DNA of 64,000 nt, from positions 1 through 64,000 of the IMG/VR virus record IMGVR_UViG_3300044617_001715; one strand, given 5' to 3'. This DNA comes from a virus. How positions within the stretch are numbered: position 1 is the first letter of the stretch; every line of letters starts with the position of its first letter. Below the pieces are notes generated by a model. It was not told the origin of the DNA. It did not search any database and was given only the letters and a program-made list of their open reading frames with translations. This document shows, piece after piece, positions 1 to 7,762 of this stretch. A program made the position numbers and the translations under genes.

Positions 1-26
1 ACCCTGCGTTTAGATTTAGTTTTCAT
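1..26 (-). CDS. Start of a gene running off the left edge
   Basis: An ATG at 26-24 overlaps the stop codon of the next gene upstream on this strand (ATGA arrangement). It opens a frame reading MKTKSKRR to the window edge. The overlap is the same coupling seen between the next two genes, which is the only support. No function can be given. Confidence 0.35.
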
Positions 27-352
27 AATGCGTTTACCAGTTTTCCTTTCTTATCTTTGGTGTAAACCTTTCCAGTCTCTTGGTGCATCCAAAATTCTGC
101 ACCTTTAAGTTGCATTTCTATGTAGTGCCTCGGACAATGCTTAAGGTCTTCCAACCTCAGCAACTCCATGTTCTCCATCAAAGGGTCTTTATCATAAGGC
201 TTGATAACAACTTCAGGTGCAGGTGTAGGCAATGGCCCCATAGGTTTAGACCTAATCTCTTTATCTATGGTGTACATTGCGTACATAAACCCAGCGTTCA
301 CAAGCACAAGCCCGCAAACAAAAACAAAAAACCACTTTAAAAATTCTTTCAT
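23..352 (-). CDS. Small membrane-anchored protein, unknown
   Basis: This 109-residue protein starts with a short basic stretch and one hydrophobic helix (about residues 5-27), giving a single N-terminal membrane anchor or uncleaved signal. A Pro-rich stretch (about 37-48) and a hydrophilic C-terminal domain follow. I recognise no family. The start overlaps the stop of the upstream 66-residue gene by four bases (ATGA), so the two are probably translated together as part of the leftward operon. Confidence 0.6.
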   Translation of the reverse strand: MKEFLKWFFVFVCGLVLVNAGFMYAMYTIDKEIRSKPMGPLPTPAPEVVIKPYDKDPLMENMELLRLEDLKHCPRHYIEMQLKGAEFWMHQETGKVYTKDKKGKLVNAL

Positions 353-549
353 CTTGCGTTACTCCGTAAAAGGGTTTCTAAAAACTGAACAAAATTCTCA
401 CTTTCAAAAGTGAAAGTCACAGGTTCGCCTGTGTCAATGGTCACAAACCCCTTGGTCGGAGGTTTCACTGGTACAAATTTGTATTCAACGATAGGGTCTG
501 TTGGAATGCAGACACCTTCTGGCAGCTCGTCTTCGTGTCTATCAAGCAT
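349..549 (-). CDS. Small hypothetical protein (66 aa)
   Basis: This is a short acidic protein of 66 residues with no membrane segment and no motif I recognise. The middle is rich in Pro, Val and Thr. An AAGGAG ribosome binding site about eight bases upstream of the ATG supports translation. Its stop overlaps the start of the 109-residue membrane protein, so the two form a coupled pair. The role is unknown. Confidence 0.6.
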   Translation of the reverse strand: MLDRHEDELPEGVCIPTDPIVEYKFVPVKPPTKGFVTIDTGEPVTFTFESENFVQFLETLLRSNAR

Positions 550-807
550 GGTTCAATCTCCTTAAGAAAGATAATTGGATACGCACAATGCGAACCCCGC
601 ATCTCGACAGGAAGAGCCACCCAAAAAAGTTAAATCCTCTTAGTTACTTGGTTTGAAACCTCGCACCGCGGGCTTAAAAAAAAAGACCCCTTTGTCTGCC
701 CCCACTTAGGAGCGACGAAGGAGCGGATATTTCAAAGTAAGCACGAAGTGCAACAGGATTACTAAGACCTCCACCCTGGTGAGGATGGAGGTAATAGGTT
801 TTGCAGG
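550..807. other. Non-coding, hairpin-containing spacer
   Basis: I see no convincing gene in these 258 bases. The stretch is more G+C-rich than the flanking genes. It contains a run of nine A (676-684), read as nine T on the minus strand just after a weak 4-bp stem (684-697), a possible leftward terminator. It also has a perfect small palindrome at about 741-751 and a 7-bp hairpin at 767-792. The right end is the 3' flank of the next leftward gene and the left end is the leader of the 66-residue gene. Confidence 0.5.
767..792 (-). terminator. Perfect 7-bp hairpin after the 150-aa gene
   Basis: The arms 767-773 (ACCTCCA) and 786-792 (TGGAGGT) are exact reverse complements around a 12-base loop, 16 bases past the stop of the leftward gene at 808. 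No T run follows on the minus strand, so this may be an mRNA-stabilising hairpin rather than an intrinsic terminator. Confidence 0.4.
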
Positions 808-1260
808 CTACAGAGGGAAGAGTTCTTCTTCCTCTGCCACCACAACAGCTTTTGCTTTCTTCTTTGCTTTGGGCTTAGGAGTTTCAATCTCCTTTGCCTT
901 TTCAGCAAACAACTTTGCCAACTCTTCTTTCAAGGCTTTCATGCCTTCAGAAAGCTTCATAAGCTCTGCAAGAATCTCAGGATTCTTTGTAGTCTTTGCC
1001 ACATCTTTCAATGTGGTTACTCCTACTAAAGCTTTCAAGTTATTGCGGAGTCGTTCAAACAAAGCGGGGTGAGTCTTGTCAATAACTTTTACCAATGCTT
1101 TAAACTCTTCTTTATTATCTTGTGACCAATAAGGAAAAGACTTGCACACGGTATCAACATACTGTTCTGCTTTGGGGGTAAACCCCTTAGGAAACTCAGC
1201 CTTGGTCTTAAAAGTAGCCAAGAAGTTTAGACCCTTGATTGCGTTTTCGATTGAATACAT
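808..1260 (-). CDS. Helical, Lys-rich hypothetical protein (150 aa)
   Basis: The start is the ATG at 1260, not an upstream in-frame ATG, because a clear AAGGAG (1272-1267) sits six bases before it. The 150-residue protein appears all-helical: a globular N-terminal part (about 1-95), a heptad-like helix (about 100-125) and a Lys/Pro/Ala-rich tail ending in acidic residues. I recognise no family. A basic, flexible C-terminus is compatible with nucleic-acid binding, but that is inference only. It is separated from its upstream neighbour by the hairpin cluster at 1370-1598. Confidence 0.6.
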   Translation of the reverse strand: MYSIENAIKGLNFLATFKTKAEFPKGFTPKAEQYVDTVCKSFPYWSQDNKEEFKALVKVIDKTHPALFERLRNNLKALVGVTTLKDVAKTTKNPEILAELMKLSEGMKALKEELAKLFAEKAKEIETPKPKAKKKAKAVVVAEEEELFPL

Positions 1261-1369
1261 GATGATCTCCTTGAATATGAAGTTAAAGGGAGCGAAATTG
1301 CTTCCCCGTATCTCATAAGGCCGATACATCTAAGACCTAACACGGATCTTTGGGCACAAATAATAACGC

Positions 1370-1598
1370 GTGAGCGAAGCTCACAACAAGTAAGTGGCTG
1401 TAGACGAGCTTGCGAGGCGGAAGTCCTACCGCTAATAGGGGGAGAGTGCCTGCCATAAGGGTAGCCAAGACAGGCAGAGAGGGTTATCTCTGCACAGGAA
1501 TCATCTCTAGAGGAGAGATTCGTAGCACCCTCTCTTGCGAAAGGGCATTACGAATCCCTCCTAGCACAAAGACTAGGAGGAATACGGATGTTTACATC
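1370..1598. ncRNA. Cluster of perfect hairpins, candidate structured RNA
   Basis: At least five exact stem-loops follow one another in a G+C-rich patch between two leftward genes. They are 1370-1375/1379-1384 (GTGAGC, GAA loop), 1474-1480/1487-1493 (GCAGAGA), 1503-1508/1514-1519 (ATCTCT), 1517-1524/1549-1556 (GATTCGTA) and 1557-1564/1573-1580 (CCTCCTAG). A short GATGT/ACATC palindrome lies at 1587-1598. The pair 1447-1452/1471-1476 (TGCCTG) competes for three bases with the second stem. No open frame explains the sequence. Which strand is transcribed is not determined, though the minus strand would link it to the flanking genes. It matches no RNA class I know. Confidence 0.5.
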
Positions 1599-4126
1599 TG
1601 GTTTCTAACCTTACAGAAGGATTCGAACAGCCATTTGTGACTGATCAAGTTGCCTTTCTCAAGACCCTTGTGTATCTCAAGGTTCTTGATTGGCTTTGCG
1701 TAGTCAGGATTAGCTTGACTAAACAGTTGATGGAGAGCAACAAAGCAAAGAATCTGATCAAAAGTTTCTTTGGAGTAGTTCTTAGGGAACTTTTTCCATA
1801 CATACTTTCTTTGTTCTAAGAGCAGAACTTTCTGCTTTCTTAGTACAAGATCAAACCCCATTGAAGAAAGTTTTGGCAGCTCTCCTTTAGGTGTCCAGCG
1901 AAACAGATTTACATCGTCATCGCTGTAACAGGAAGCCCACCTTGAGAAGGTAAGATTAATCCTGTCAACCATAGTAGAGTAAAAGCTTTCTCCGAAGTCT
2001 TTGCGGATCTTTGCAACAATCCTTTGTAGCTTAGGCAGCTTACGCTTCCAAGCTTCCAAACTTAACTCGTCAGCAACAGTATCAAACCAGTCTAGCTCTT
2101 TCTGAATCCGTTCAGAAGCGGCACGACATAGCTTGCTGTAGTCGCTATCAACTGTAAGGAATTTTACAGTCTTACGAGTTATCTTAATCAACTCCTTGAA
2201 CTCTTCGTCATAGCTACCCGCTACTCCGAACACACTCAAGGCTAGCTTTCTGTCTAGCGTAATTGTCTTGTTCAGAAGATCGTAGTGCATCATCTTGACA
2301 ATCTCTAGACACTTGTCTTCCAACCATTTGATAAGCACTGGATCGCAAGTCTGAGTTGCAAGATCAATACATTGCTCCATCGTTGGTAGAGGGCAGCGGT
2401 TAGCATAGCCTGTGTTCCAGCAGGCAATTATGTTTACTGCCCAACCAGGATTAGCAGAGACTTCCAACTTAGCCAAGAAGTGACTGAAGCCTCTAGATTC
2501 TTCTTTGGCCTTAACAGCCTTAGGAAGAGCAACAACTTCTTCATCAGAAGCAGATGCTTGAAGAGGCCTATCTGCTGGGAAGCTGCAAGGCTCAGACTTC
2601 CAATCGCCTTTCAACTGTGGAAGGTTATCTTCGAAAGCCTCAGCGATTGCATACTCATTCCTATCATTTGGTGTACGATAGATCAAAGCTACAATCCTTT
2701 CAGTAACCTTGTGCTTTCGGAAGATAAGAGCGAACTTATCATCCTGATCACAACCACCCCAATTGACAAGATTGTCTAGCCAATACTTGGTAGATACTAC
2801 AAACATATCGTGGCTCTTGAGATAGACAACCTTGCCGTCATCAATACCTTTGCTGTATAGCTGAGGAGCTACATAGCGTACTGCTTCTAGACAAACGATC
2901 TGAGAGAAGTACGAGCCGGGTATTTCTACCCAAATTTCTTGCTCGTCAACATCTTCAGTCGCCATCCTACGCAACCAGTCCTTGCAACTTCCTTGATACA
3001 AAGCTGGCAACTCTGCCTGCGAACCACCGCACTCGTTCCAAGTAATGGAGCGAAGTCTTTCACCCGTCGAAAAGGAATCCTTGATCCGCTTCTCTACCTT
3101 GAGCATCTGAAGCTCGTGCTTAGATTCTTCCGGTGTCTTGCCAGACTTGATGTCTACAATACCTTTCTTGAGCGTAGAATTAAACCATGACCAGACCCTA
3201 GTCTTAAGACCAAAGAACCAGCCAAAGTTTCTAAGACACTGCTTGTTGGTATAAGCAGAAGGCTTTGCTCCCTGCGGATCGTAACCGAAGAAAGCTACAT
3301 CACCTTTTACCACAACTTCATCTTTGATGTTCTTGCGATGAACATAGATGTTTGCTCCTTGTGGCAAAACTTTGTCTGTAACAATAGCCATAGCTTTGAT
3401 CTGACCAAGACCAGGTATCCAACCTCTAAAGTTTAGAGTCTTGATATCCAAGATAGAATCATCTAGCTTGATCTGAGGGTTTGCTAAAGCCCACTGATTT
3501 CTCAAGATGAGCATGAACTCTCTTGAGATTGTGATAGTTCCATCACAAGGAATATCCAAGTCAGACGATTCTGCAATGAACAACTTGACTTCACTTGCAG
3601 GCAGACAAGCTGCTACTAGGAAGTTTCTTTCAGTCTGTGATCCGCGTTTCTCTACCTTGCCACCAGTGAAGTGGAAGATGTTGAGATTCTTGGCGGTACA
3701 GTCGAAGTCTACTTTACATCCGTCTACCACAGTAAAGGTGTTAAGAACACCTTTGGCCCAAGCAGAAGCAAGGACTTTCTGTTTTTCTAGCAAGTTAAAG
3801 AGACTAATAACAATCTGAGGATTGCTGTTAGAGATAAAAACATCTTGCTTTTTCAGCAAAGCACTAGCTTCTACCAAGCTAGTAGCCTTAGCATCTGTGC
3901 AAAGACTGTACTGTTTCCATCTTTTACCGGCTAGACTCCACTTAACCAAGTAAGGAAATCCACCTTCGTTGGGTACACTTGCAGAGGTGTACAACAATTC
4001 AACTGCAATTTTCCAGCAGTCTTCGTACTTGTTGACTTTAGAACGAAGAAAGTTCTTCAAGGAGATGCAACGCAAGCCTCGAGACTTATCTTTATTTGCA
4101 GCCTTTGGAATCAAAAATAGATACAT
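1592..4126 (-). CDS. Large protein, possible divergent two-barrel RNA polymerase
   Basis: An 844-residue protein with an AGGAGA ribosome binding site eight bases before the ATG at 4126. Two segments recall the double-psi beta barrels of YonO/QDE-1-type RNA polymerases and in the same order. The first is DG-x-I-x-IS near D195, followed by a Gly-rich strand with a conserved-looking Lys (GQIKAM, K244). The second is a late barrel with an Asp cluster, NWGGCDQDDK (D460, D462, D463), followed by alternating hydrophobic strands. In the known families the metal-binding motif is DxDGD; here the fifth position is Lys (K464), so activity is uncertain. Known: YonO is a phage-encoded single-subunit RNA polymerase. 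Inferred: this could be an early or virion transcription enzyme. It may equally be an unrelated phage protein. Confidence 0.35.
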   Translation of the reverse strand: MYLFLIPKAANKDKSRGLRCISLKNFLRSKVNKYEDCWKIAVELLYTSASVPNEGGFPYLVKWSLAGKRWKQYSLCTDAKATSLVEASALLKKQDVFISNSNPQIVISLFNLLEKQKVLASAWAKGVLNTFTVVDGCKVDFDCTAKNLNIFHFTGGKVEKRGSQTERNFLVAACLPASEVKLFIAESSDLDIPCDGTITISREFMLILRNQWALANPQIKLDDSILDIKTLNFRGWIPGLGQIKAMAIVTDKVLPQGANIYVHRKNIKDEVVVKGDVAFFGYDPQGAKPSAYTNKQCLRNFGWFFGLKTRVWSWFNSTLKKGIVDIKSGKTPEESKHELQMLKVEKRIKDSFSTGERLRSITWNECGGSQAELPALYQGSCKDWLRRMATEDVDEQEIWVEIPGSYFSQIVCLEAVRYVAPQLYSKGIDDGKVVYLKSHDMFVVSTKYWLDNLVNWGGCDQDDKFALIFRKHKVTERIVALIYRTPNDRNEYAIAEAFEDNLPQLKGDWKSEPCSFPADRPLQASASDEEVVALPKAVKAKEESRGFSHFLAKLEVSANPGWAVNIIACWNTGYANRCPLPTMEQCIDLATQTCDPVLIKWLEDKCLEIVKMMHYDLLNKTITLDRKLALSVFGVAGSYDEEFKELIKITRKTVKFLTVDSDYSKLCRAASERIQKELDWFDTVADELSLEAWKRKLPKLQRIVAKIRKDFGESFYSTMVDRINLTFSRWASCYSDDDVNLFRWTPKGELPKLSSMGFDLVLRKQKVLLLEQRKYVWKKFPKNYSKETFDQILCFVALHQLFSQANPDYAKPIKNLEIHKGLEKGNLISHKWLFESFCKVRNQM

Positions 4127-4143
4127 GTGAAAAATCTCCTATA

Positions 4144-4177
4144 TAAATGAAACAAGCCCCTGCTACACGCAGAGGCT
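4144..4177 (-). terminator. Terminator-like hairpin before the 844-aa gene
   Basis: On the minus strand a 9-bp stem (4177-4169 with 4163-4155, one G-T wobble) of the form AGCCTCTGC/GCAGGGGCT is followed by TGTTTCATTT. It lies just after the 61-residue gene and 4-14 bases upstream of the ribosome binding site of the 844-residue gene, so it may act as an attenuator rather than a full stop. Confidence 0.5.
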
Positions 4178-4201
4178 TTAAGAATTAACAAACACATTTG
4201 T

Positions 4202-4387
4202 TTATTTTTCGATGTTGATTACTAGCTCATCGTTGTGCAAAACTCGAATTGTAGTTCTATCGATTGATACAATTGTGCTAGTGAACGAGTCTTTGCCGTT
4301 CACGCTAATTAAAACATCCCTTGCAGAGATGAAAGTTTCATCAGCACCAACAAAGAAAGAAACGATTGCAAAGATAAAATTAACCAT
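4202..4387 (-). CDS. Small protein with N-terminal hydrophobic segment (61 aa)
   Basis: This 61-residue protein begins MVNFIFAIVSFFVGA, a likely signal or membrane segment, followed by a small beta-rich domain. The AGGAG (4400-4396) and the first codons closely resemble those of the 179-residue gene upstream (MANF...), including the hairpin leader. The two therefore probably share a duplicated expression cassette. The function is unknown. Confidence 0.55.
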   Translation of the reverse strand: MVNFIFAIVSFFVGADETFISARDVLISVNGKDSFTSTIVSIDRTTIRVLHNDELVINIEK

Positions 4388-4401
4388 AACTAAAACTCCT
4401 T

Positions 4402-4436
4402 AAACAAAAACAGCCACACTCAAAGCGAGCATGGCT
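4402..4436 (-). terminator. Terminator-like hairpin before the 61-aa gene
   Basis: On the minus strand AGCCA...TGGCT arms (4436-4432 and 4416-4412), extended by further partial pairing, are followed by TGTTTTTGTTT, directly upstream of the AGGAG of the 61-residue gene. Both the sequence and its placement repeat what is seen at 4144-4177 and 5074-5106. Confidence 0.5.
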
Positions 4437-4471
4437 AAACAAAGAACTCTTGAACAACATGAACAAGAGAA

Positions 4472-4515
4472 TGATCTGCAAAGGACTCGAACCTTTGTGT
4501 CTGCCTGTCAGATCA
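4472..4515 (-). ncRNA. tRNA-like minihelix (acceptor stem plus T-arm)
   Basis: On the minus strand the arms TGATCTG (4515-4509) and CAGATCA (4478-4472) form a 7-bp stem. Directly adjoining it is a 6-bp stem CAAAGG/CCTTTG closed by a 7-base loop TTCGAGT, which has the T-loop invariants. Only 11 bases replace the D and anticodon arms, and no CCA is encoded. It begins five bases after the stop of the 179-residue gene. It may be a relic of a tRNA or a tRNA-like processing or stability element. It cannot be a functional decoding tRNA. Confidence 0.4.
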
Positions 4516-4520
4516 AAATC

Positions 4521-5060
4521 CTACACATACAAACGAACCTTCTGAAGAAAGATCATTTGACCAAACCCTGATATCCCTTCATGTGAAGAGTAGGTAACGG
4601 TATTGATGGTTGGGAACAACATTTTGATATTGTTGTTCTTGATAGTTGCGTTTACTTGCGAAGGATAACAGCAGTGAACTTTAACTTCTTGCGTAGAAGT
4701 TAAAACCTTAATACTGATCAATTGTTGAACCAACTCATCCATTGAAACACATCCTTCATAAATCCCAAGCACCTTACCGTTTGAACATCCGTGAGTGCTA
4801 ATGATGACTTCTTTTTCCATCGTTGCGAATACAGTTATGATTGGATAACCGTTTTGCTTTTTGCTGTGTTGATACATAGTCATAGCAACATTACATTCTT
4901 TTAGAAGCGTGTATCCACGACTAGCAAACAACATTGCAGTGCTCAAAGCAGCAACACACATCGCAGCACACAAGAAAAAGAAATTCCAACTTAAATCACC
5001 AACCATAGTGATAACGAAAGAAATCTTGATCAAGAAAATCATGTAAATGAAATTAGCCAT
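4521..5060 (-). CDS. Membrane protein, unknown (179 aa)
   Basis: Two hydrophobic helices (about residues 3-20 and 26-47) form an N-terminal hairpin in the membrane. They are followed by a roughly 130-residue soluble domain with several Cys (HGCSNG, EGCVS, VHCCYP). I recognise no family. An AAGGAG precedes the ATG, and a terminator-like hairpin at 5074-5106 sits just upstream of it. The first gene of the leftward group after the control region at 5107-5221, it may be expressed early, but no direct evidence of timing exists. Confidence 0.6.
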   Translation of the reverse strand: MANFIYMIFLIKISFVITMVGDLSWNFFFLCAAMCVAALSTAMLFASRGYTLLKECNVAMTMYQHSKKQNGYPIITVFATMEKEVIISTHGCSNGKVLGIYEGCVSMDELVQQLISIKVLTSTQEVKVHCCYPSQVNATIKNNNIKMLFPTINTVTYSSHEGISGFGQMIFLQKVRLYV

Positions 5061-5073
5061 AACGAAGCTCCTT

Positions 5074-5106
5074 AAACGAAAACAGCCACCTCAAAGTGAG
5101 ATGGCT
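5074..5106 (-). terminator. Terminator-like hairpin before the 179-aa gene
   Basis: On the minus strand a 10-bp stem with one mismatch (5106-5097 with 5093-5084, AGCCATCTCA/TGAGGTGGCT) is followed by GTTTTCGTTT and then the AAGGAG of the 179-residue gene. This is the third example of the same arrangement in this region. Confidence 0.5.
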
Positions 5107-5221
5107 GAAAACTAGCAGTCTGTATAAGTCAACACACCACGGGGGGTGTCAAATCATATAAAGAAAGGTACATATATATGTACTGTACCCCTCTTTAACG
5201 GAGCTTGATTTTTAAAGTTCG
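5107..5221 (-). promoter_or_regulatory. Control region with -35-like box and 16-bp palindrome
   Basis: On the minus strand a TTGACA lies at 5152-5147, with only poor -10 candidates downstream (for example TTATAC at 19 bases). Upstream of it is the perfect 16-bp palindrome GTACATATATATGTAC (5168-5183), followed by a further TGTACC. A short ACACC...GGTGT inverted repeat (5134-5149) flanks the -35 box. I read this as an operator-promoter region for the leftward genes. The promoter itself is weakly supported. Confidence 0.35.
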
Positions 5222-7702
5222 CTAGCTTTTTGTGCCGGAGTTGTTTAACTCCATCCTTCTGATTTGTATTTGAGTTGCAATAGGAAGTTGATAATCTAAT
5301 AATTCGTACTCAGTTTCGCTCCGATATGAAGTTGCGGTTGTACCCTTTCCGCCTTCGGAATAATATTTTAATTGAGCTTGTTGAAACTTTTCAATAGCTT
5401 TAATACTTTGAGGAGATCCATACTCTCGCATAGTTTTTATTATATCTAAAGTAACAGTAGGCCCAGTATAAAACTCCGGAAGCAAATCTCCGTCTTGTCT
5501 AAATTTTTCTATCTGACTTACATCGATCATTTGTCTTTGTAACACAGGATCAACGACATGAAATCCTTTACTCATATTTTCGTAAATTTTATTTTCTGCT
5601 TTATTTAAAGCCTCATGAGTTTTTGCTTTAGCTATTTTTTCAGAATAGCTTGCTCTTTTTTCTTCAAACTCGAAAGCATAGTTAGAAGAATCTTTTACAT
5701 CGTCCTCATCAAATTGTCTTCGCAATTCATCAGCTTCTTTAGCTTCTAAAGCTTTCCTTCCTTTTATGTCGCCTTTAGCAACGGTTCTCCCTGCTTCTTT
5801 TGCATCTGTAATAAAAGCTACTCTACCTTTAACTTCTCTGTCTCTCGATAAACCTTCCTCTAACATTGATTCTGCAACAAACAAATTAAGTTTTTGTTTT
5901 TCAATTTCTTTTTGTTTAATCCTTGCCAAGCTACCACCTAAAGACTTTCGAGCTTTTGCGTAAATATCGATTTCTTTCCACACAAGCTTTCCATTCCTGT
6001 CGTAATCCATCATTAAACCCAACTTTGATCCTTTTCGCATTAATCGTTGTTCGCCAGTTAAGGGATCGACTATCCATTCTTTAGTTGTTCGTTTTGGCAT
6101 ATTTCTTAAGGTATCTTGCAATTTAGAAAACTTAACTCTATCGTGAGGACTCATACCTTGAATCAAACCCTTCAATATAGAATTTCTTCCCCCTAAACCA
6201 AAATCTTCCTCCCTGCGTTTTTTGCTGACCTCCGCTTCAACAGGATTTTTACCGCCTTTCTTATAAACTCTTTCGCCTCCAAAAGTATCTGAAGGTGCAA
6301 AACCCCCTCCTTCATTCATTCTTGGGGCTTTATATCTAATTACTTCTTTTTTCCTTTGCACCCCATCTCTTCCTACATAAAATTGTGTTAAGGTATAAAA
6401 AGGAGTATCTTCGCGAGAATCTTCTTCTGCTAAAACTTTTCTTTGATTTAAAGCATCAGCTATTAAGCCAGACTCTCTGGCGTATGTGTCAAAACTTTTA
6501 GCGTACATTTTAAACATAGTAGTAAAAGCTTTGTTTCCTTTTATCTGATCTTGAGATAAAGATTTACCAAATTTTGAAGTTACCGCAGTAGGGTTAGCTA
6601 AAATAGTAGCGTGAGTGTTTAAAATCCAATTCATTGCTTTGTTTTGTAAAGACCTCAACCTTAATGATGTTTTTGCTTGTGTATCAGATAAACGAAGATA
6701 TTTATCTCGCACAGCAGTAATTGCAGTTATTCTTTTTTCTTGTGCGATAATTAAAGCTTGTAAAGATACAGGAAAATTACTGTAAAAGTTTTTTATTTGA
6801 TCGTAAGTGTATGTTTTACCTGTAATTGCTTTGACTTGATTAATAATGTAAGTTTCTCTAGTTTTTAAAACTTGATCACCTTTTTGAATTTGGTTTTTCT
6901 TGTTTTCTATTTCTTGATAAAGTTTATTGTTTTCTCTTTTTGCTGTTGGATCACCTTCAAGCATGTAAGCATAAACCTCGTGCAAAGTTTTTCCAGAAAA
7001 CCCGCCTGAAGTTATTATCCAATTACCGGGATCATTATTTGCGATATTCAATAAACTCTGTTGATACTTTGTAGGTTTTGATTTTTCTTCTTTTTTTTCT
7101 TCTCCTATTTGTTTATAAACTTCTCTAATTCTATCTTTATCAAAACCTCCTTCAAAATAAGCATCATTAAATGCAACTGAGTTAAAATGAGCTGCAACAA
7201 TAGAAGCACTCTCATAACCAAAACTCTTATTAACGCTTTTTTCTATTTGATCATTATTAATTCCTCTTGCAGTTAAACCTTCTTTTACTCTAATTTTTAA
7301 TTCTTTTTCAAACTTTCTAATTACTAATGGGCCTACAGTTACACCAAAAGAAGCTGATGTAAGCTCATTTACTTTTATAATTTTCCGAATTTCGGGGTAT
7401 TCTTTAGAAAGCTCTGCTAATAATTTTGTTCGATAATCTGTATAGAATTTTGATTTAACCTTTTCTTTTTCTTTTTCTGAAAGGCCTTCTAAGGGTTTAT
7501 CTAATTTTGGTTTGTTTATTTTTACAGAATTAGTTATTCGATTTAAATTTTTTCTCAATTCCTCGTGATAAGAATGAACTAATTTAGGAATAAAATTTAA
7601 ATCAAGCGTTTTTTCCGGCTCATCTTCATCGTCATCAAACTTAAACCTTTCGGTTAATTCTTTATTTATCCCATCTATTATTTTTTTAAAGTGTGCAGCC
7701 AT
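5222..7702 (-). CDS. Large helical protein of unknown function (826 aa)
   Basis: An 826-residue protein, rich in Lys and Glu, predicted by eye to be mainly helical with long coiled-coil-like stretches and no membrane segment. It is divergent from the portal gene, only 60 bases away, in a position where many phages carry terminase or head genes. I see no Walker A motif or nuclease motif, so it is not a terminase. A Gly-rich stretch about residues 465-500 (EGGGFAPSDTFGGE) separates two helical halves. It could be an internal virion or ejected protein, but this is a guess from size and context. Codon use looks like that of its neighbours. Confidence 0.6.
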   Translation of the reverse strand: MAAHFKKIIDGINKELTERFKFDDDEDEPEKTLDLNFIPKLVHSYHEELRKNLNRITNSVKINKPKLDKPLEGLSEKEKEKVKSKFYTDYRTKLLAELSKEYPEIRKIIKVNELTSASFGVTVGPLVIRKFEKELKIRVKEGLTARGINNDQIEKSVNKSFGYESASIVAAHFNSVAFNDAYFEGGFDKDRIREVYKQIGEEKKEEKSKPTKYQQSLLNIANNDPGNWIITSGGFSGKTLHEVYAYMLEGDPTAKRENNKLYQEIENKKNQIQKGDQVLKTRETYIINQVKAITGKTYTYDQIKNFYSNFPVSLQALIIAQEKRITAITAVRDKYLRLSDTQAKTSLRLRSLQNKAMNWILNTHATILANPTAVTSKFGKSLSQDQIKGNKAFTTMFKMYAKSFDTYARESGLIADALNQRKVLAEEDSREDTPFYTLTQFYVGRDGVQRKKEVIRYKAPRMNEGGGFAPSDTFGGERVYKKGGKNPVEAEVSKKRREEDFGLGGRNSILKGLIQGMSPHDRVKFSKLQDTLRNMPKRTTKEWIVDPLTGEQRLMRKGSKLGLMMDYDRNGKLVWKEIDIYAKARKSLGGSLARIKQKEIEKQKLNLFVAESMLEEGLSRDREVKGRVAFITDAKEAGRTVAKGDIKGRKALEAKEADELRRQFDEDDVKDSSNYAFEFEEKRASYSEKIAKAKTHEALNKAENKIYENMSKGFHVVDPVLQRQMIDVSQIEKFRQDGDLLPEFYTGPTVTLDIIKTMREYGSPQSIKAIEKFQQAQLKYYSEGGKGTTATSYRSETEYELLDYQLPIATQIQIRRMELNNSGTKS

Positions 7703-7762
7703 TGAGAAAACTCCTTTTTTAGTCTAGTATTTTCGCCTCAACCTTAACATGGATTCAAAATT

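Noticed and set aside
1410-1640. A 76-residue plus-strand frame across the hairpin cluster
   Set aside because: The residues look random, there is no ribosome binding site, and the DNA is explained better by the perfect inverted repeats.
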